This document shows, one piece after another, positions 1 through 24,158 of a stretch of 64,000 nucleotides of DNA (its first letter is position 1; each line of letters starts with the position of its first letter). Made by a program: the position numbers and the translations under genes. Source of the stretch: Acanthopleura granulata. Lineage: Eukaryota > Mollusca > Polyplacophora > Chitonida > Chitonidae. The notes under the pieces were generated by a model, which was not told the DNA's origin, made no database searches, and was given only the letters and a program-made list of their open reading frames with translations. The stretch is from positions 16,822,363 to 16,886,362 of the forward strand of contig JABBOT010000002.1 of NCBI GenBank assembly GCA_016165875.1, in the 5' to 3' direction.

Positions 1-221
1 AGAATATTTCACTTTCACTGCCAGCGTTATGGTGGGAAGAAATCGGGCAGAGCCCAGGGGAAACCCACGACCATCCACAGGTTGCTGGCAGACCTTCCCA
101 CGTATGGCCGGAGAGGAAGCCAGCATGAGCTGGTCTTGAACTCACAGCGACCGCATTGGTGGGAGGCTTCGGGTCATTGTGCTGCGATAGCGTGCTAACA
201 GACTGAGCCACGGACGCCCCC
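1..221 (-). mobile_element. tRNA-derived SINE, most of an element
   Basis: Reading on the minus strand from 221: GGGGGCGTCCGTGGCTCAG, an A box (TGGCTCAGTCTGTTAG, complement of 195-210) and a B box (GTTCAAGACC, complement of 132-141), then a body with CTGGCTTCCTCTCCGGCC and GGTTTCCCC segments. The 3' tail runs off the left edge. Four more fragments of the same family lie in the window. It resembles widespread molluscan tRNA-derived SINEs; the exact family name is not assigned. Confidence 0.85.
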
Positions 222-867
222 ACCATGCTTTTAAGACAGGCAAATGTTTTGACACTGAAGTAGCTCTTCAAAACACTAGTATATTTATATCTAAACTACG
301 GGAATCATTTGTATAATGACAAGCAGGTGGTTCTGTACATATACAACAAGCAGGATGTACGCTCAGGCACTATCTCGCTCTACTTTAAACAGGCACTTTT
401 TGTGTGAACGTTGTGATCTTTTACACTAGAAACAATTAGTATTTACCACAGGTACATGTAAGAGGACAAAGCCTGTGCTTTCAATCTGATACTTTAAAAT
501 AAATCTTTACATATTCTCTATTCATGGAGTCAACAAATAATTACCATTTACTTTGAACTTATTTGCTTACCACTGGTAGTTTATAAGTCCTTGTTGCAAT
601 ATTCATATTTTATTGACACCTGGTAAATGCCCTCACTGGAAACACGTCTCAGCTTAACTGTTTCTCTGAAGTACACACACCTAATGCACTCCGCATCTCT
701 TTTTTCATCACCCTTAAACACGTTAATGCAGGCAATAATATTGTAAGCAGGGAATGTCCTGTTCATTGTTCTTGATGTGGAGAGTCTACACAAATTTTGT
801 TGTTGATGTTGATTGGAAACAATGGTTTCATTTTAAATTACAATCTATTTGAAGATTTCTGGAATTG

Positions 868-906
<39 letters not shown>

Positions 907-3900
907 CACACACACATATACATTTGTCCTTCCTTGTGTAAGAACTGACAAAACATAACTACCATATACAAATCCATGTATATATGTACTTATGCTCAAG
1001 TTACATTGTGATTTATACAGGCCTTTATTAACAGTAGCAACAGGACAACAGAATAAATTGTTCAAAATAAAATGCTGCACATTACAAAAGTACCACTACT
1101 TTTTACATATATCTTTTTGCATTTTTTTGCAATCTACTGTTTTGACAGCTCTAGAACATACAACTATCCAGGTGTATTTCATATATGAAAGAAACTCATA
1201 TTTTACTTGTTTTATACCAATAGAAAACTTAGTTGCCCTGCGAAAATGGGACAGCCTCCTCCCCAGTTTTTACTTTAATATATGTGTTCTAGTAGCCTCA
1301 GAGTAAAGCCTGGCACTGTGAGGCAGTTATGAACAGCTACACCCCTATGACACTCACTGGCCTATATTGTCATGAAATTACCTGTCCTGGTTTTTATATA
1401 GGGGAAACTGAAAATTAGTTGAGATCTTATCTGTTGCATGTTAAAGTTCAGCAAGTCACAGATCAGTTGTGCTGTTGGTATGATTTATGGCCTCTCCCCC
1501 ACAGTTCTCTGTAAATGGAACATTTCAACACAATACTACATCTCGGCAGTCTCACTCCATACCTTTTTTACTGTTTCCATCATTAATTTTCTTTATAACT
1601 AAAATGTACAAGACATTATTTACAACACAATCAATGTCACTGAGAATATAGACTGAAGATGACATCCCCAAATCATGAATGATGTTTGCCATCAAAATTA
1701 TATCTATGTAGTTTTGAGAACTCTTTGGTGTATGACAAGCTTTTTCAAGTATTGGTAAAAACCAAATCTGTCATATTTGTAACATCCTGGAAATGAAGTG
1801 TATGCTAAAATGTGTTAAATTTCAGCTGACTTCAACACCACTAGCCATCTTTGTTCAACAAAAGACAACTATATTACTTCACCTCCAATATGTGTTAATC
1901 AGTCATGTTTCTATACTAAGTTGTTGACATAGAGGCCTTTACATAACCCCAAAATTAGTCATTTATTGAAATAATATGAGAGATTTATATATATGACATA
2001 AATGTCTCAGTCAATGTGCTATTTTCATACCAATCATATTGCCCCTATTTTCGATCCAGCAGACGTTAGCTATGTCTGCTGTTAAATTATGTGGCCCCAA
2101 ACCATTCAAATTATCTGGGGTATCTGGTGTTCCTGCCTACAGGCAATAATCTACCGCCGCAACTAACGCTTTCATAACAGGCCCTTAAATTCCCTATGAT
2201 GTTATCTTGAATATGACATGCATTTATTTGGGACTGTAAACAATATCTTGAACTACAAGTATGTGTGCTCTGCATGGGATCTAAGAGGTAAATCATGCTT
2301 GCTAATGTCATTAAATCATGATTACAATTTTTTAAAGAAACTCTCGCCTAAATTTATTGTACACGATTCCATGTGCATGCAACAAATTACTGCATAGTTC
2401 ATGAAGAAAATCAGAATCCCTTTTCATTTAATCACAATACCCTAATTCTTTTAATTATTGGGACAGATATTAGTCCTGCTGAAAGCAAAAAAACGTAAAG
2501 ATATGGATGTGTTGGTCAATAGACTCTTCAATCAGGGGAGGTAAAATAAACTTTGCATCCCTGTTTGACTTACATGTACAGTGTATGTTAACGAAAAAAA
2601 GGCAGATTAGGTGTCCAAAAAATGAGATGAATTAGGGTATTTGAAACATTGCTTCAGATTTCATTTTTAACGATTGCAGCTGATGTTATGATGATGCATA
2701 AAATTATTAATTTTTTAATATAAAATTTGCGCGAGCTGTTGCAAATCAAAAGGTTGCAAATCAACTCAATACGGAACAACACAAACTACATTTTTTTAAT
2801 TCACTCATTTGGCAGATTAATTAATCAGCAAACTTTGGGCTGGGTAATGAACCATTAAATTATTTGTTAGCGCCAGATAGCATATTGGTTATGAATACCT
2901 TGCAATGTGTATGCCGATTGTAAGAAGATGAGTTTGGCAGATTTGTGATCAACCAGCCAGTAAGAATGACTAGCATGTTATGAAACCCCATGTGAGACCC
3001 CAAGTTACACTTACATCTTAAAAGATAAGATGTGCTAGGTGGTGCAAATTAACACAGGGTTTATGTACGGTTGTTCAAGCTAACGCGGTGTCTGCACAGC
3101 AGCCGATGCACTGACGACTATAGCTGCGGCACCCCAGCATATGACACAGCTGGCTTTGAAAAGGGCCTGAGTATCAAGAAAACAATGCATTTTAATTGTT
3201 GAGTGCAGAAGGTTTAGTTGTTTTCCGTGGGAAGAGGTCAATGTCTCCCAGCCAGCCAGAGGGTAAATCACCACTCTGCAATGGCAATGATGACGTCGTT
3301 CTTGTCAGTTTTTCCTCAAAGCCATACTCAAAGGAAATTAGTCTGGCCCTTTCCCATTTCCTTTGACAGTTGCCGTGGGTGTGTTGATGGTAGCTTTACC
3401 TATTAGCTTGAGGTCACTGGGTTATGCCCCCTTACTATCAACCATAAAGCCTCACCCACAGGCCTGCTCTCCTAGGATAAGTCATGAATCCACAACAAAA
3501 CTAATTTGTTCCAGTAATAAAGTTACTATCCACCTTGGTGCTATTTCTGCTACAGACATGTTGCATGTATGTTATATGTATTTATGCATCTGACTGGTTA
3601 TTTACTCCCCTCTCAACAATATTTTATTTTGATACAGAAAACTAACCTGGAAAAACGGAATCAAGACCCACTTGATCAGGGTATTTCCTTAAACACTGGT
3701 TCAAAGTTCATGAAATGACGCCAAAAAAATCACCTTTGCATGAAATCTTTCACTTGCATGAGTGAAAAGAAGAACAAAGAAATATGAAGAATTCACTGAG
3801 GAAATGGAAGAGAATATTTCAGCATCATGGTTTTATGGTTTTCAACTTAAATACTTTATGACCATGTGTGTGAAATACATAACTTTGCATATCATACGTC

Positions 3901-5834
3901 TTGTGATGTTAAGTTCCTCGTAAAATGATGTAGGCTAGCTAACACTACAATGCCACGTTTATGTCCATGCGAATAGTATGAAAATTCATTGAGGGAGTTT
4001 TGTGAAATTGTACAGCCCAGAATCCTACATCAGAAGTAAAAATTAGGCACTAATCATTAAAAGTTGATCCCTTCAACTACAATGAGATGATCTAAACAGA
4101 TATCTTCGTGACCTAATCACCTGTATGAGGATTTCAGATTAATACCTCAACCAAAACATTTCATACAGCTCTTCCTACAGCAATGTACTCATATACTCAA
4201 AATACTGAAAAATAAAATGCAGTTATGATTGGTTCAGTTTGCAATTTCACACCAACTTTTAACTTATCCCGATTACACCCATTTTCACCTTTGAAATACA
4301 AGTATTTGCACATTGCTCACGAGTCTATAGATGCAAGAACAAATAAAACTGCACAACAAACACATAGTTGCGGCAATTAGTTTTTAATCAAATGCTTCTC
4401 CCAAGTAGACTTATTAAGAGCTCTACATGGAGAAACTGTGGTGGTAATTTATGAGGCCACTCATTCCTGTTGCAATTTTTAACCATTATGGAGAGAGAGA
4501 AAGAGATCAAAACTGGTTTGTGTACTGAAGCATCATCCACAGAGATTTGTATCGGAGTTCATTTTAACTGTTAATATTCCACACATGCAGAAAAACGTGC
4601 CTGTAGAAGTATTAATCACATAACTGACGTAGTTTTCATTCATGCCAGTCATTGACAGATTTTTCATATTGCCCTAGGTACATAACACTTTTGAAAATAT
4701 TTGATTGGCTGCAAAGCGTGGGAAGAACAAAATCCTACGTGTCACGTCACATCAACCTGCATGCAATTTTTTTTTTCTACGAGAGGCAGTGTTGTTGATC
4801 AAAACTGAGAAATGGGGGAGAGCAACAATTAGAATGTAAATTTAGAGAAAGTCGTCAGTGAAATATTACAACATTCATTCAGTTATGAAACCTTCAATTT
4901 ACCACTCGACCAGCTGCGCTGCAAAGACATAAAGCAGACGACAGGGGGTTTTTTTTGGGGGGGGGTGAGGATTTTTGGCGTTCAAACAACTTTCTTTATG
5001 TTCACCAGCAAACACAACACCCTTACCTTATTTTAGGCGGTCAGTTGTGCGGTTAAAATAACAGGTCCTCAGGAAACGACGATTACGTCCGCTGTTATGT
5101 CATGAAGCAAATATCTCACTGACCATATAATAAAACAGGCAAAGTTCCCGTGAGCATCTCCGATCTCGTCCATGAACTGAATGTCAACGATGTTACTGGT
5201 TCTGAGCCCCAAATGCAAATTTCAGGCTACAAAACGTCATACCCAGTAACTCTTAGAGTCGCATAAACAGCTATCAGGACAGAGGGTTGTCAGTGACTGA
5301 GTCCAAAGTTTCTGTCAACTTCGAAATAAAAACAAAACTGAAGCTCTCTGTCCTGTAGATCCAGGTCATATCTGCACTGATCACCACTGCAGCTTCTCTG
5401 TAAAATGACGAGCACTTATGCAAACTATATTAAGACCAACAAAAAAACAGCCAACTTGATAAACAACATCATCCAGATGTTGAAGATGTTGTGCATTGCA
5501 AAATTCACAAAATATTCTTTTTCTGGTGAACAGTTTCATCGTTTCAATCAACTGCGGAACACACCTGCCTGCAATTTTTTCAGTACAGCTGAATGCAAGG
5601 TCGTTTCCCAGATGTGTACCCAGCGCTGGCGGAGACAGAGGTGCGAATAATTCATCTAATTCACCATTTAAAGCAATTCTTTCTGTAATACCTTAACATA
5701 TTATTAACTCTGATTATGCATTTAAAATATATTCCCTAGATATATTAAGTTTGGTGTTTACATAGTGGACACCATACTTCCATGTGTAAACCACTGACTT
5801 TTGGTATGTACCTGATAAACCTTCTGACTTAAAT
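222..5834. other. No recognisable gene
   Basis: AT-rich; short open frames lack family motifs and convincing splice sites. Contains the (TA)n microsatellite, a G-run near 4950-4966 and the motif CAGGGGAGGTAA at about 2535, which recurs at 9713. Confidence 0.6.
867..924. repeat. (TA)n / (CA)n microsatellite
   Basis: Alternating TA for over 30 bases followed by a short CA run and more TA. Confidence 0.9.
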
Positions 5835-5839
5835 ATGCG

Positions 5840-5932
5840 CGTGCTGGATTTGAACATGGAACCTCAATGATCAAGCACCTAGTATTATTTGCAGCAAGCC
5901 AGCACTGTAACCATTCTGGATAGGCTCCTGGA
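5840..5932 (-). mobile_element. tRNA-like SINE head
   Basis: The minus strand has CCAGAATGGTTACAGTGC (A-box-like) and, about 60 bp on, GTTCAAATCC (a perfect B box; complement of 5846-5855). No tRNA cloverleaf is intact. The sequence differs from the SINE at 1-221, so it is a second family. Its 5' end abuts the 28-bp array. Confidence 0.45.
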
Positions 5933-6362
5933 ACAACTGGGATATCACAGATGGTCATGTACAAGTTATTTGGTCGTCATAGAGGGTCATGTGTTATTTG
6001 GATACAACATATGGTAATGTGCAACTTGGATATCACAAATGGTCATGTCCAATTTAGAAAACACAGATTGTCATGTACAACTTCGATATCACAAATGGCC
6101 ATGTGCTAATTGGATTTTACAGCCAGTCATGTAGGCCTACAACTTGAATATCACTAATGGCCATATGCTACTTGGATATTACAGCTGGTCATGTACAACT
6201 TGGATATCACTAATGGGTATGTGCTACTTGGACATTACAGCTGGTCATGTACAACTTGGATATCACTAATGGGCATGTGCTACTTGGATATTACAGATTA
6301 TCATGTATAACTTGGATATCACCTGTGGCCATGTGCTACTTGGATATTACAGCTGGTCATGT
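5933..6362. repeat. 28/56-bp minisatellite
   Basis: A 56-bp unit repeated about seven times, each made of two diverged 28-bp halves: TGGTCATGTACAACTTGGAT followed by ATCAC, and GGCATGTGCTACTTGGATAT followed by TACA. Left-hand copies are more diverged than those at 6180-6360. Confidence 0.85.
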
Positions 6363-8115
6363 ATAATAACAAACATAGGGCTGAGCATGTTGTAGATTAA
6401 GCATAGGAGCATTGTTTAGTACCTACAGTCCTACACGCACAAATCTCACAGTAAACTTAACAAACTTCTTCGTTGATTTAATGGAAAAGCACTGGTGAAT
6501 GCACACCATTCTTGCTTGCTCAGGAGGATGTCATTGATACAAAATCTGAACCAGGTCTCTTGAGAGGAACTCTATCTCGGCTTCTGTTGACTGCAGCATT
6601 ATGGTAGCTGAAATTATATATGCATAAATGTGATTCTACATGATGGCATAAATGGCATATAAAATCAACATGTTTAAAGATACTTTTCCTGATTATTTTA
6701 AAACTTGTAATTTTAATTTTATTTCTAACTTAAGACTGTAGTCATGCACTGTACCAAACTTGGTCAATAAAGGTCAGGCCAGAGAGATTGAGCATGTGGT
6801 TTAATACTAAATATGAACGACATAAGATATTTTCAATTCTGCCTTGTTATGCCTTGATCAGTTAAGTCATCCTTCAAAATCGGTTTGTTGCGCATAACCC
6901 AACCCTATGAGAAAAAATAAGGTTGGTTAGTAGGGAACTCTTTGTGTGTTAATTCTGGCTCTTGAAAAAGCTCAAGATTTTAAAGAAATTAACATGGTAA
7001 AAATTCATAAAAAAAAGTTTGATCAAACCACATGTATCAAATATCTTTGAGTAGGGCGCATTTTCTGAATAGTTGGTCCTGTTAGACACAATGAACATAT
7101 TTTTCAGGATGGCCCTATGCGTTGATTAAAACATACCAAAGTCATTTAACATACCCTCAAGGTCCCCCTTAAGAGCAATTAAAGCCAGTTGATGGAAGGG
7201 ATTGATTTAATAAAAAAACAAGATTTGGTTCCTCAGTCTTTCACCTCATCTTTTAAGTGTAGAAAAGATGAAAAAAGATGGTAAATACTGTAAGAAATTA
7301 GACTAAGTAACACCATGCAGAGCACAATGCACAGCTCCCTGATGTAAATGCCAATAACTTAATTAGGCAACCCTTTTAAATACATCCAGTAAAGACCACA
7401 AAAGTCGTTTTTATTTCAGCACTTTGTTATTTGTTTTAATTGAAAGCTACACTTCAAGATGTAAACTAATTAACACTGATGTTTTAGATAGTTTTATCCT
7501 TAAATTTCTGCAGTTGGATTAAATGCATGGGAAATTACAATTAAGGTGATTCTTTGATATTGTACCATTTTGGGCCTTAGATACATGTTTTGTAATAATC
7601 GAATATGAACAAATCGTTAAAATATTAGATGGATCCAGTGGCCCTATAAGAGATAGTTGCATACTTCCACCATAGCTGCTCTTTTGTGTCACCAATATGA
7701 GCCTAAAGATAGGAGACCTGTCTCTAACGATATCCTTCGAGTCAGTCGATACTGAGAACAATAAAACGATCATGTAACCAAAGGCCTGGACACGATTAAT
7801 TCCAGGCTGATGTAAGTGATATGACTCATGATCAGCACAGCATTACATGGGCCGGCCGTGCCACGACTGCCATTCTGAAGAAATGTGATTTATGAGGCCA
7901 GAATTCACAGGATGCAGGAATACTCACAGGGGAAAGCTGGACAAATCGCTTGACAAATAAAACTGATCAATTTTTGACAAAAAAGGGCCAGAATGTCTGT
8001 TGTGACTGAAATAAAGTCATTTCAAGTTCTGAGAATAACTGGAGTGCTTTTTTTCCACGTTGCATTTCCTCATTTTTGCAAAATGGGAATGGAAATCAAA
8101 ATGTTGTTATTCAAA
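6363..8115. other. No recognisable gene
   Basis: AT-rich single-copy-looking DNA without exon-like segments I could support. Confidence 0.55.
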
Positions 8116-8224
8116 GGTTTCCCCTTGGGCTCTACCCGGTTTCCTCCCACCATAATGCTGGCCACTGTCGTATAAATGAATTTTCTTGAGTGCGGTGTAC
8201 AACACCAATCAAATAAATAAATAA
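8116..8224 (+). mobile_element. SINE 3' fragment, same family as 1-221
   Basis: 5'-truncated copy from GGTTTCCCCTTGGGCTC through CATAATGCTGGCCACTGTCG to CACCAATCAAATAAATAA, with the AATAAATAAA tail at its 3' end. Opposite orientation to the copy at the left edge. Confidence 0.85.
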
Positions 8225-9289
8225 CTGCAAAGATTTCCCAACATTCAGAAATTTGTAAGCTTTACAAATACTATGCCATGTCTAATAAACCTTGACTTCT
8301 TCTCATAAATCCTGACAAATTTCCCAATTATTGTAGTTATACATATATGTATATTCTGTTTTATTATGGCAAATTATGGTAATTATTTCAATTATGGCAA
8401 ACAACCTGCAATTTCACAACTGATTTGCTCATTTTGCTTCATTCTGAGAGTTATACTGATCTTAGCTAGATGTTTTGAGGTTTATTTAAAAGGTAGGATG
8501 AAATGCTGCTCCAAAAATGCATCAAAAATTACGCTGCATGACCATTACAATGTATTGGTCTCTAAAGCACCTTTTCTGGTCGCATTTTAAGTCATTTGCA
8601 GTATGCACACTTCACATGACTAAAATTCTTATAATGATGGATTACTTAATAGGCTTACATGTATAACTGGTTATTGCAGGTCTATGTCAACAAATGCAAA
8701 CCTGCTGTTTACATGCCTCATGCCTGCCTGAAATGGCAAGGAGAGTGGAAGACTGCTTGCCAGCCATTTTCTCATGACCTTGCCTCCTTTCAAGTCGAAA
8801 CATTTTCCAGCATAATCACCTGCATCATGAATGTCCACCGACTTTCTCACTCGTAGAAGAAATACCAGTAGCCTATCTATACCATAATGTACAGGTTTGA
8901 CAAATATTGAAGTTCTTTTTTTTTTTCTTTTCGCATTTATAACATCTTGTAGAATATACTAATTAATTTGACTGTTGTGTAAGACCATACTGGTGCACAG
9001 AAGCTTTTCCAAGTTAATACCGGCGGAAGGCCATTTTAAGTCTCTTACATTTATCAGTAAGCCATCTAGTAGACAGACTTGCGTGTTCCAATGAATATCA
9101 GAATTTTACAATAACACGCTTGAGTCCAACAAGATGAACTATCGATAATTTATCAGCATAGCATGCAAGAGTACTTTCAGTGTGTTATCTTGAAATTCTG
9201 GTATTCAATAGTATTTTTGAGTCGCAAAGACTTTTGAAGGCGTTTGTGATAATGTCGGGTTTTAGGGTGGAAGTCGGCTTCACGGAAAA

Positions 9290-9610
9290 ATCATCCAGTC
9301 ACAGAAACACCGAGGGTTGCAAGAAAAGCCAAGCAGACGATACCCATTTCACAGGCATATGTTTCTCTGTGGTTAGACGCTAAGGCTGGAGATTCATATA
9401 TTGCTAGTAAATCCTCACTCCCTACAACTAGACTTTCTCCGAGTATCTCTTTTTGAAAACAGCGCAACTTCGTTGGATTTGAGTAGAAAAGTTTGCAAGT
9501 CAGTTTATGGAGCGCCACCTATACTGCCCACAATCCCTTTTGTGACGGTACGCAGTTTTCGGCGCCATGCATCCAGGCTTCGACCGAGGTCACATAATCC
9601 TTTCAATTAG
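9290..9610. promoter_or_regulatory. CpG-richer promoter-like patch
   Basis: GC and CpG content rise sharply (GGAGCGCCACC, GTGACGGTACGCAG, TTTTCGGCGCCATGC). The segment GCCCACAATCCC resembles the CCCACAATGC-type element common in housekeeping promoters. On the minus strand a short frame MAPKTAYRHKRDCGQYR lies just inside it (ATG near 9567). No following exon was found on either side, so gene and direction are unknown. Confidence 0.3.
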
Positions 9611-10263
9611 TCTAGTTTTATTCTACATCATTTTCCCTGTTACGCTGTCTCAAGTGTTTCATTCTACCGATCCACATGATTCCTTCTGACGTATTTTGTT
9701 GTATAACACCAACAGGGGAGGTAATTTACCGTGGGTCTATCGGACGGTTCTCTTCAGGGTTAGCTCCCCTGTAATACTTCGCTGGCAAGCCTGTTACAAG
9801 CAGTACTTCTGTGTCGACCGATTCTCTCTCGTCTGTCCGTTGGTAGTATTACCTGATGGGTATCAATTACAGTCAGATATATGAAAACATAGAAGTTCCT
9901 GGGTCAAGTATACCTGACAGAAGCAAAAACAAGATGGATATCTGTGAACAAAATTACAAGAAGGATCCAAATGTGTTCCATGAAACCATATTACTTCTTA
10001 TTCAAAGATAATTTCTATTTAGCCTACCTGGCTGCTCGTATTAAAATAGCACTACATTGTGGATGAAAATCTCTTTTTATGTATTATACATACGCAATCA
10101 AACAGACAAGACTCTGACTGTATCGGTACTGGCACACTAGCAGGAGAACAGACATAATATGGTCTCATCAATCAGCGATTAAATGACGGCAGTTTAAACA
10201 CCAAACCTCATCATCAAACAAGCCAGCTCATGTCCATAAAATGAATTCAAGAAAAACAGAAGG
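9611..10263. other. Short spacer with a small inverted repeat
   Basis: CAGGGGAGGTAA at about 9713 pairs with TTAGCTCCCCTG at about 9761 (11 of 12 bases). No gene is recognised. Confidence 0.4.
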
Positions 10264-13200
10264 AGAATTTAAGTAAGTATTGTTTTATTCACATACATGC
10301 TAGGCACAACATGTAAAAAATGGAGATAAACCGTTCATGATTGTACAGACTGTAAATAGTGTCATAATTAATTTGACTAATTTTTCTGCCAGCTATATTA
10401 TACCACGATACAACCAGATTTAAAGTTGTAACACTATTTACCAGTTTCATAAAGTCTACAGGGAACAAAGAATTCACAAATCCCAAGCTCATTCCACAAG
10501 TGTATGGCTTGATCGATGATGTAGAAGGCAAAACTATAGTATACTGATTAATCATTGAACAAATCAGATCAGCTGCTCTAAGATTATTATCACAAATATT
10601 TGTTAAGAAAGCAGGAGTCTGAAAGTGAGTTGCTACATGATCTACAAATCATAGACATGTCAGAAAAGAATATATCGGTCAGAGGAGATATGTATATGGA
10701 TAGTATTTAAAACAAATGTTCATCCACAATCGCACATATAAAGAAGCTGACAACTGACATCTCTTTTACATTGTGACTGAAGTTGGTGTGATCTTTGAAA
10801 CAAGAAATGAGGTTGTTCATGTTACTGTGCCTAATTCAGCAAAAACACGAAGAGAAATAATATGTTGGAAATATTATTTTCCATATTATATCTTGTCTTT
10901 TTTGAGAAATATCTGTGAAGATTACACGTGCCATGTAATGTTTTGTGATAATTCTGAGAGTGAGATATCCAAAACTGTATTGTCAAGGTTCAGTAAGAAA
11001 ATAGATGCATCAAAACCTGGTAGTTTTCCTACTTCTGGCTGGGTGTTTTTAGTTAGCACACGCCTATTACACCAGCGAAAGTGCTACAAGAGAACAACAG
11101 ATATGAAGAGAGGTGTGATGCCTGTTTCTCTACATCATGGAGGTACATATGGTTTATACCACTATCTTCACAGGTATAATTTCATGGTCAAAACCACAGA
11201 ACACAATTTTCTGGGAAGACTTTCAAATGAGTCACTCAGCAAAAAATCAGTGTATGGATGCCTGCAGCATCAACTGAAGTACACAAATGGCTGAGACAGA
11301 ATGTCTTTATACCCAGCGAACACAGCAGTTTTATTTCCGTTATAACACATTTTATTATTACAGGTTGCTTTGAAAAATAAAATGATATCAACAGCAATTA
11401 ACACACTCACATGGTCAGTTCTGAATGATCAGATTAAACCTCAAAAATTATGAGTCACAGCATCATAGTTAACGTGATATAATTGACAGCAAATTAATCA
11501 AATGATCAAGCCCTTGGCTTAAGACTTGGTATGTTTTATTATTGAGCTTGAAAAAAAATGACATACAAATGTCTGGGCTTAGTTTTGAACGGGCCAAAGG
11601 AAACTAAAATTGGCTGATCAAGACAAACATCCACATGGCAAATATTTGGACATCCATTTGAATGCATTTACTGAGTGAGCAACAATACAAGAATTCAGGT
11701 AACAGGATTTACCTGTTGTTTTCCCAGACAGCCTGATTTTGCTGATAATGATATTAAAAATACTGTTGGAAGATAGAATTTGGCCACAGTCCCAGTTGTT
11801 GGAGACTGCAGGAGAGAATGGAGAATACTTTAAAAAGACGTGTAAAAGCTCACGTAGCGTAACGCCAGTACAAGTTTGAGTTCATTTACAATACCCTACA
11901 CATATAAGTACGTGCATAAACAGTTTAACCCTTAAAACCATATTAGGTCTAATGTCACAATGACGTTACCACGTTTCAAAAATCATGGAACAATAAAATG
12001 TCATGGGTCTTTTTGTTATAACAATAATTCAGCCGATGACTTAATAGAAATCAATGACCAAGCATTTGTGTGTAAATGGTTCAACATGATTTGGCATTTT
12101 AATTGAGTAGATTTAAAACGTATTTATTAAACAAGGTGTCGATCCAAATAATAAATCTCTACAGTTTTTCTGAACAGTTAATTTTCATCAACAGTGCAAA
12201 CAATAACATGCTTTAGTTTGGGTTACAAATACATAGACAACCTGATCAGTCCCACTGAAACTCACATGGCAAAAATACACCATTTATCTTAAACAGTTTA
12301 GCATTACTGAATAAGCCTTGCATTGAGGACAGTTTTTATGTCAATAAATAGTTTGTAAATACACACCGTCTATTTTTCCTTATGCGTAAAAAGCGACAAG
12401 ACTTTTAACTATTCTCGGCATCAGGTTATCAAAGTATAGGATTGTGTGATACACCTAATGTCTGCCAAAAAGTCTTACCACTAGCAAGCTTTTGATGTAG
12501 AAAATGTAAACACATGAAGAAACCAAAGGTGCTTCAGTGCAATTCATTTCAACATGAACACTCATCAATAAGAAAGCCTTGTCCATTTACAAAAGGCCAT
12601 ACACAGAGCTAATGCTTTTGCATGTATCTGTAATGCTGACTTGAGACTCTACGTTTAATTATAGCATTAGCCCAGTGTATCCAGAGTTACATGTCAAATA
12701 AGTCGATTATTCCTCACTGGCAACTATCTCAATTTTACAATCCCAACCAAATGGCTGCAAATGCCTATGGCGATAGTTTATCCTGTGACCAAGCCAAAAA
12801 AAAACGTGTCCCTAAATTCAGAGTAAAGCTCTCACATTGACCGAGTGACACCCATGTGAAAATTGGCTATTAATGGCCCATTATAATAATTTGTTAATTC
12901 AAGTAGAAAATAGTAAAATTGTGAAACGCGAAGAATACTAATGCCGTCTGTAGTTTGAAAAAAAAAAGTCTTACTGCCACCCGAATTCTTCATTCCAGAA
13001 ACTTTTTTTTCGGGATGCTACACTTTACCCTGTACAGAAATAAATAGCGCTTCACTATTAGTATAAACAGGTCCATATCCTTTCACAGGCATACAACAAC
13101 GTAACAGATACACCTACATAGCACAAACTGGCGTAAAGAGATATCATAGCACAATCTGGCATCATTAAAAATATTGTCGTACGGAATACTCAAAAATATA

Positions 13201-14054
13201 AACAACCAAACACACCGTTCGTATGAACATGTGCCTACCATGTACAGATCAATGTATAGGCTTTCCGAAAACACTGCGGAGACACAAACTTATCACTCTG
13301 TTGATATCCTACGGGGATATTCGTTCTGGTGTCAAGGTTTAGTGGAGAACTACATATATCGTCTCTATAACGTAGATATATATATATATATATATACACG
13401 TATACCTGTATACATACACATATATATAAATTCATATATACATCAAAAGCTATTATCACATATCCATTCATCAGTGCCTTCACTCCATGACTTGCAGACT
13501 CTGCTACAAATAGTAAAAATTGAAATACATCAGAAGAAATATTTCTTCTCAGCTGTGAGATAGGTTTAATAACATACTTCCTGAAGAGGCAAGTCAACAA
13601 TATAAATACAGAGTATTTTGTATCAATCCAGATGGACTGTATGGGCAGTCCTCCAGTTTGCGGTTTCTAAAAACTTCACAAAGCTACATCAGTCCCATTG
13701 GAGATCTCTTGCTCAGAGGCTGTAGTTTTCTTAAAATCCAACGTCCCTCGTTAAAGTGTCTGCGGCCTGCGGTCATGGCCAGCACTCCTGCAACACACGA
13801 CACAGCTGATGTCCATTTGTCAAAAAAACCACCTCCATAAAAACACCCCTACCATGTATGTCTCTATGGTCCTTACTCACGGACAGTCAGAGATGGAGGC
13901 TGGTCTGGATCGGAACACATCTCCATTTGCTTTGGCCTTCTGTCCGTATGAGCCACCAGGTGGAGTGACCTAGGCACCAGTAGTTGATCAGCAACCAATC
14001 AGGTTCCATCTCAAAAGCACAACCATATAAAGATTTGTTTTTTTGTCCAATAAT
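10264..14054 (-). other. PDE3 3'UTR and downstream region (end not resolved)
   Basis: No minus-strand coding exon is seen after the stop. Minus-strand poly(A)-type hexamers: ATTAAA at 13565-13570; AATAAA at 12123-12128, about 11330-11355, 11535-11540 and 10284-10289. The last (GAATAAAAC) is followed by an A/T-rich stretch and then SINE- and CpG-bearing DNA of a different character, so the longest transcript could reach about 10264. A (TA)n-type run lies at 13374-13444. Which signal is used cannot be told from sequence. Confidence 0.45.

Positions 14055-24158
<10,104 letters not shown>

Noticed and set aside
1..221. Possible tRNA gene (A and B boxes present)
   Set aside because: The sequence continues into a SINE body with other copies in the window and no intact cloverleaf.
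867..924. TATA-box cluster
   Set aside because: Simple (TA)n microsatellite; no gene follows.
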